The notes beneath the pieces are model-generated. The model worked only from the letters and a program-made list of their open reading frames with translations. It did no database searches and was not told the DNA's origin. 64,000 bases of DNA. Origin: Clostridiales bacterium Firm_16 (GTDB lineage: Bacteria > Bacillota > Clostridia > Saccharofermentanales > Saccharofermentanaceae). The DNA lies in contig LVAV01000054.1 in the NCBI GenBank assembly GCA_001604185.1, positions 180,630 through 244,629 on the forward strand, read 5' to 3'. Position numbers and translations under genes: made by a program. Of the stretch, positions 60,931-64,000 are shown piece by piece (positions within the stretch are counted from its first letter, which is position 1; every line of letters begins with the position of its first letter).

Positions 60931-61512
60931 TCAAGCTTTCAAGTACCTGTAAACGGTCTCGAAGATCAGATCCACATTAATCTGAAGCGAATCCTCGAAC
61001 AATGAATCTCTGTTCTGATACAAGGCATATATCGACTTGATGAAATTCACGACCACACCCGGGTCGGCATCCTGTCTGATCCCCTTGATCCTTGTGAACA
61101 GGAATTCGTATTTCTTGATATCTGTTGTTTTATTAAGATACGCACTGTCCGAGATATGAGTCTTAAGCCACACCCAGTCATCGAGCTTCATCCGCAGAAG
61201 TATGTTGTTCTCAGGTTTGAAGTTCCCGCGGAAAACCTCCAGAAACTTTTTAAGACTGATAGTCCCGTCCTTGGAGAAATGCTTTGCCATCTCATTCTCG
61301 AATCTCACTTCGGTATCCCTTATGATCGCAATCACAAACTCTTCCTTGGATGCATAGAAATTATAAAATGTACCTACTGCAATGCCGGCACTTCCGGCGA
61401 TCATGGCAACAGTCATCTTCTTAAGACCGATATCAGTACTGAGTTCGTAACCTGAATCAAGAAGCTTCTGTCTTATCTCTTCCCTTTCTTTATCGGTAAA
61501 ACCCCCGGCCAT
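60931..61512 (-). CDS. TetR-family repressor
   Basis: A 193-residue protein. The helix-turn-helix is LKKMTVAMIAGSAGIAVGTFYNFYASKEEFV. The ATG at 61512 (MAGGFTDKEREEIRQKLLD) is after a short spacer from AAAGGACAT; longer in-frame starts would read through the operator. Two perfect operators upstream show autoregulation. Confidence 0.9.
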   Translation of the reverse strand: MAGGFTDKEREEIRQKLLDSGYELSTDIGLKKMTVAMIAGSAGIAVGTFYNFYASKEEFVIAIIRDTEVRFENEMAKHFSKDGTISLKKFLEVFRGNFKPENNILLRMKLDDWVWLKTHISDSAYLNKTTDIKKYEFLFTRIKGIRQDADPGVVVNFIKSIYALYQNRDSLFEDSLQINVDLIFETVYRYLKA

Positions 61513-61539
61513 ATGAATGTCCTTTCTTAGAAAATGTTC

Positions 61540-61592
61540 GTGAATATTTACACTTAAATATTCACTGTGAATATTAACACGCAAATATTCAC
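61540..61592. promoter_or_regulatory. tandem 26-bp TetR operators
   Basis: GTGAATATTTACACTTAAAT ending ATTCAC (61540-61565) and GTGAATATTAACACGCAAAT ending ATTCAC (61567-61592). Each is a palindrome with GTGAATATT/AATATTCAC arms, one base apart, directly upstream of tetR. Confidence 0.85.
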
Positions 61593-61906
61593 AGGTCAAG
61601 GCAAAAACACCATTGTTTTACTGCGAAAAAAACGGTCCCGTTGTATCGGAACTGGCCTTAGTCAATAAAATCCTGAATTAAACGAACCAAGAAACGAGCA
61701 AAATTATATCCTAACCATTTTGGGTTCCTCCCTACAATGAAGTCAGATCTGATTTAATATCGAACATTTGATGATGAAAAGAAGAGGGTAGAGATATTGT
61801 ATTTCGTGACAAAAGTCATGTTAGATAGCATCTTTATTCACTACTCCGCATAACATGAACTTGATATAGTTATACATGAAATAAGGTACACCGAAAGGGG
61901 ATTGTT
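61593..61906. repeat. intergenic stretch with dispersed repeat copy
   Basis: Bases 61656-61742 match the repeat at 3914-3998 over about two thirds of positions. Its end codes for ...PNHFGFLPTMKSDLI in one frame, related to the PTMKS tails after the integrases. A possible promoter of the next gene lies near 61860 (TTGATA...TATACAT). Nothing else is recognised. Confidence 0.4.
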
Positions 61907-62533
61907 ATGAATAATAAAATCGGAGCTATTGGATCTTTGATCAATGCTGTAACGGTGCTGGGGTTTGCAATTTTTATTCTCATCGGCTGGTCCTTTGGAG
62001 AATTTTTTATCTGCATACTTTTGGCATTGAGTTTTATCTGCATGATCGGAGCTTTATATACGGAGTGTCCTGACGAGAAGAAGGCAGCGGGAATTGTTGC
62101 GGTCATGTTTACGGCGGTATATGCGGTGTTGATCGTAATCGTGTATTATACTCAGTGTTCGACGGTTGTGAACGAACAGTTAGGAGAGGATGTGGACCGA
62201 ATACTGAATTACAGTCATATGGGTCTCATGTTCAATCTGGATATGCTGGGATACGGAGTCATGGCTCTTGCGACTTTCTTTATCGGACTCACGATAAATG
62301 TGAAGAACAAGAAAGATAAAGCGTTGAAATTTCTACTTCTTCTGCACGGCGGTTTTTTCCCGGGATGTTTCATCCTGCCTATGACGGGTTTGTTCCTGAA
62401 GAGTGCAGGTTCGGAATCTTTCGGCGGAGCCTTTGCACTGGTGATATGGTGCCTGTATTTCCTGCCAATCGGAATATTATCATATCTGCATTTTAAGGAG
62501 AATGGTAAAGAAAAGATGGTAGGAAATTATTAA
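61907..62533 (+). CDS. membrane protein, unknown
   Basis: A 208-residue protein with about six hydrophobic helices (for example AVTVLGFAIFILIGWSFGEFFIC and LALSFICMIGALYTE). AAAGGGGATTG precedes the ATG. A strong terminator follows. No family recognised. Confidence 0.6.
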   Translation: MNNKIGAIGSLINAVTVLGFAIFILIGWSFGEFFICILLALSFICMIGALYTECPDEKKAAGIVAVMFTAVYAVLIVIVYYTQCSTVVNEQLGEDVDRILNYSHMGLMFNLDMLGYGVMALATFFIGLTINVKNKKDKALKFLLLLHGGFFPGCFILPMTGLFLKSAGSESFGGAFALVIWCLYFLPIGILSYLHFKENGKEKMVGNY

Positions 62534-62610
62534 CATTGACCTTGCCGGGAGTGATATGTTTCAGAAACTCTGAAAAGAGCAAAAACGAAAAAATAAAGCG
62601 GGTCTATGGA

Positions 62611-62645
62611 AACGGTCGGACAGAAGCGTCCGACCGTTTTTTTGC
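62611..62645. terminator. intrinsic terminator
   Basis: AACGGTCGGAC/GTCCGACCGTT perfect 11-bp stem, 6-base loop, T7 run. It lies between convergent genes. Confidence 0.9.
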
Positions 62646-62682
62646 CTAAAAGAAGTGTCTTTTGTTTTCTGTATTATTTTGC

Positions 62683-63135
62683 TCAATTCATTCTGCTAAG
62701 ATCAATCCTCATCGAGACGATTCCATTCTCTTCTGATAATTCTTCGAAACCCATTCTCTTATACAAGCCGTATCCGACACTCATAACTTCCGGTTTTGTC
62801 GTGAAAACGACTTCTTTGAATCCGAGTTCAGAAGCCTTATCAGTCATCGCTTTAATCATTATCCTGGCATAACCTTTACCTCTGTTTTCAGGCTTGATAA
62901 ACAAGCGTTTTCCTTCACAGGTTTCATCACTTATTTTTCTAAAAGCTACACATGCCACCGGTTTATCATCTTCGTAACCGACTAAAATCGCTCCGCCGGA
63001 ATAAAAGCCTTCCAGATCGTTCAATTCCTTATCGAACGAGACAAAACAGCTTTCCGCGCCGTTGATATGCGAATACTCAACAAATAACGATTTGATAACT
63101 TCAATATCAGAATATTCTTTAACATTAAAATCCAT
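62683..63135 (-). CDS. GNAT acetyltransferase
   Basis: A 150-residue protein of the GCN5 fold: VACVAFRKIS, KRLFIKPENRGKGYARIMIK (acetyl-CoA loop RGKGYA) and YGLYKRMGFEELSE. Substrate unknown. AGGAG precedes the ATG at 63135. Confidence 0.9.
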   Translation of the reverse strand: MDFNVKEYSDIEVIKSLFVEYSHINGAESCFVSFDKELNDLEGFYSGGAILVGYEDDKPVACVAFRKISDETCEGKRLFIKPENRGKGYARIMIKAMTDKASELGFKEVVFTTKPEVMSVGYGLYKRMGFEELSEENGIVSMRIDLSRMN

Positions 63136-63149
63136 AAGATGTTTTCTCC

Positions 63150-63380
63150 TCACACAATCAGTTTCTCAATATCTTTTGGCTTAAGCACTCTTCCTGACGA
63201 TATTAGCTTATCATCAATCATAAGAGCCGGCATACTCATTATTCCGTAACCCATGATCTTTTCCATATCTGTGATGTACTCGATATCTGCCTCGATATTG
63301 TTTTTAGAAACCACTTCCTTTACTGCATCAAGAAGTGCCTCACAGCTCCCGCATCCTCCGCCTAAAACTTTAATGTTCAT
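63150..63380 (-). CDS. small thioredoxin-fold protein with CGSC
   Basis: A 76-residue protein, MNIKVLGGGCGSCEALLDAV, with the CxxC redox pair and MSMPALMIDDKLISSGRV, as in the redox-active disulfide protein 2 family. It follows the permease gene by 13 bases and is co-transcribed. Confidence 0.85.
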   Translation of the reverse strand: MNIKVLGGGCGSCEALLDAVKEVVSKNNIEADIEYITDMEKIMGYGIMSMPALMIDDKLISSGRVLKPKDIEKLIV

Positions 63381-63393
63381 AATAATTCCTCCT

Positions 63394-64000
63394 TCAGATC
63401 AGTATTGTTTGTAATATGTTAAAACCATATCCGACTATCATTATTCCTATCGTGCATATGGCTATGAACACCGCCATTAGTTTTGGTTTAATTGCTTTTT
63501 TGAGCATTACCAGAGACGGCAAGCTCAGCGTAGTCACCGCCATCATGAAAGAAAGGATTGTACCGAGAAGAGCACCTTTCGACAGCAATGCTTCGGCAAT
63601 CGGTATAGAGCTGAATATGTCCGCATACATAGGTATTCCTACTATTGTCGCAAGCACAACTCCCAGTGGATTATGTGAGCCGAGTACCGTCTCTACCCAC
63701 TCTTTAGGTATCCAGTTATGGATCACAGACCCTATAGCCACGCCGGCAAGTACATAAGGATACAGTTTCTTAAGATTAGATAGCATCTGGTCACGAGAGT
63801 ATATCAATCTTTCCGTCATCTTCAGCTTAGGCGAAGCGATATCAACTTTGCTTTTACTGTTGCGGATGAAATCGGCAACCTGATCTTCCATATGAAGCTT
63901 CTCAATAAGGGTTCCGCCTGCTATTGCAATAACAAGACCCCAAACCACATAAACCACAGCGATCTTAATGCCAAAAATACTTATAAGCAGGACAAGGCTT
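63394..64000 (-). CDS. UPF0718-type permease (partial)
   Basis: The 3' 202 codons of a polytopic permease; the 5' end is outside the window. IGSVIHNWIPKEWVETVLGSHN and GIPMYADIFSSIPIAEALLSKGA are typical of the YraQ/UPF0718 family, often found with a CGSC thioredoxin-fold partner and metalloid-responsive regulators. Arsenic or another thiol-linked export is the usual guess; not shown here. Confidence 0.8.
   Translation of the reverse strand, partial: SLVLLISIFGIKIAVVYVVWGLVIAIAGGTLIEKLHMEDQVADFIRNSKSKVDIASPKLKMTERLIYSRDQMLSNLKKLYPYVLAGVAIGSVIHNWIPKEWVETVLGSHNPLGVVLATIVGIPMYADIFSSIPIAEALLSKGALLGTILSFMMAVTTLSLPSLVMLKKAIKPKLMAVFIAICTIGIMIVGYGFNILQTILI

Overview
The window looks like chromosome from a Gram-positive Clostridium-class bacterium, most likely Lachnospiraceae. 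Evidence: strong AGGAGG-type ribosome sites, Tn916-type integrases, Clostridia-type conjugation genes of the DUF3852/DUF5688/DUF6103 kind, and a TnpV gene. I assigned families by recognising motifs by eye. No database search was run.

Region 1 (1-14.0 kb) is the transfer module of an integrative conjugative element (ICE). It holds the end of a surface adhesin, VirB2-, VirB6- and VirB3-like proteins, a split VirB4, an NlpC/P60 cell-wall hydrolase, an oriT-like hairpin region, an accessory DNA-binding protein, an HUH relaxase, a TOPRIM primase-like protein and a VirD4 coupling ATPase. A separately promoted gene with a NifX-like domain is inserted in the operon at 2.5-3.9 kb.

Region 2 (14.1-32.9 kb) is AT-rich cargo, mostly anti-phage. 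It contains an AspBHI-like modified-cytosine endonuclease; a MORC/MutL-type GHKL ATPase with several zinc fingers; a nuclease-helicase; a Vsr endonuclease; a ribbon-helix-helix protein overlapping a C5 cytosine methyltransferase; a convergent MspI-like endonuclease with a Cro/CI controller; a large serine recombinase with two accessory proteins that share its tail domain; two ParB-like proteins; a cold-shock domain/P-loop ATPase/HEPN fusion; and a WYL regulator.

Region 3 (33-40 kb) is the other ICE end: small unknown genes, a HIRAN/HEPN/DUF6998 cluster, an 11-bp tandem repeat, a structured leader RNA, an excisionase-like protein and a tyrosine integrase.

Region 4 (40-51.7 kb) is a second, smaller integrative mobilizable element. 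It has a broken type I restriction locus (hsdM start and an Mrr-like tail) interrupted by a GC-rich relaxase/TetR/hydrolase/TnpV block. It also has a second copy of the structured RNA, a RepA-like ATPase, an oriT that mimics the ICE oriT, an accessory protein homologous to the ICE one, an excisionase, a Fic protein and its own integrase. It carries no intact relaxase, so it probably relies on the ICE for transfer.

Region 5 (51.7-64 kb) looks like host chromosome: nadE, a tyrosine phosphatase, MarR and TetR regulators with clear palindromic operators, hydrolases, membrane proteins, a methyltransferase-transglutaminase fusion, a GNAT acetyltransferase, and a permease with a thioredoxin-fold partner. 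Short gene-end fragments coding for PTMKSLDK-like tails occur after both integrases and again at 54.1 kb, consistent with repeated integration at one kind of target. The most unusual items are the structured leader RNA with covarying stems, the oriT mimicry, the cold-shock/ATPase/HEPN protein, and the zinc-finger MORC island.
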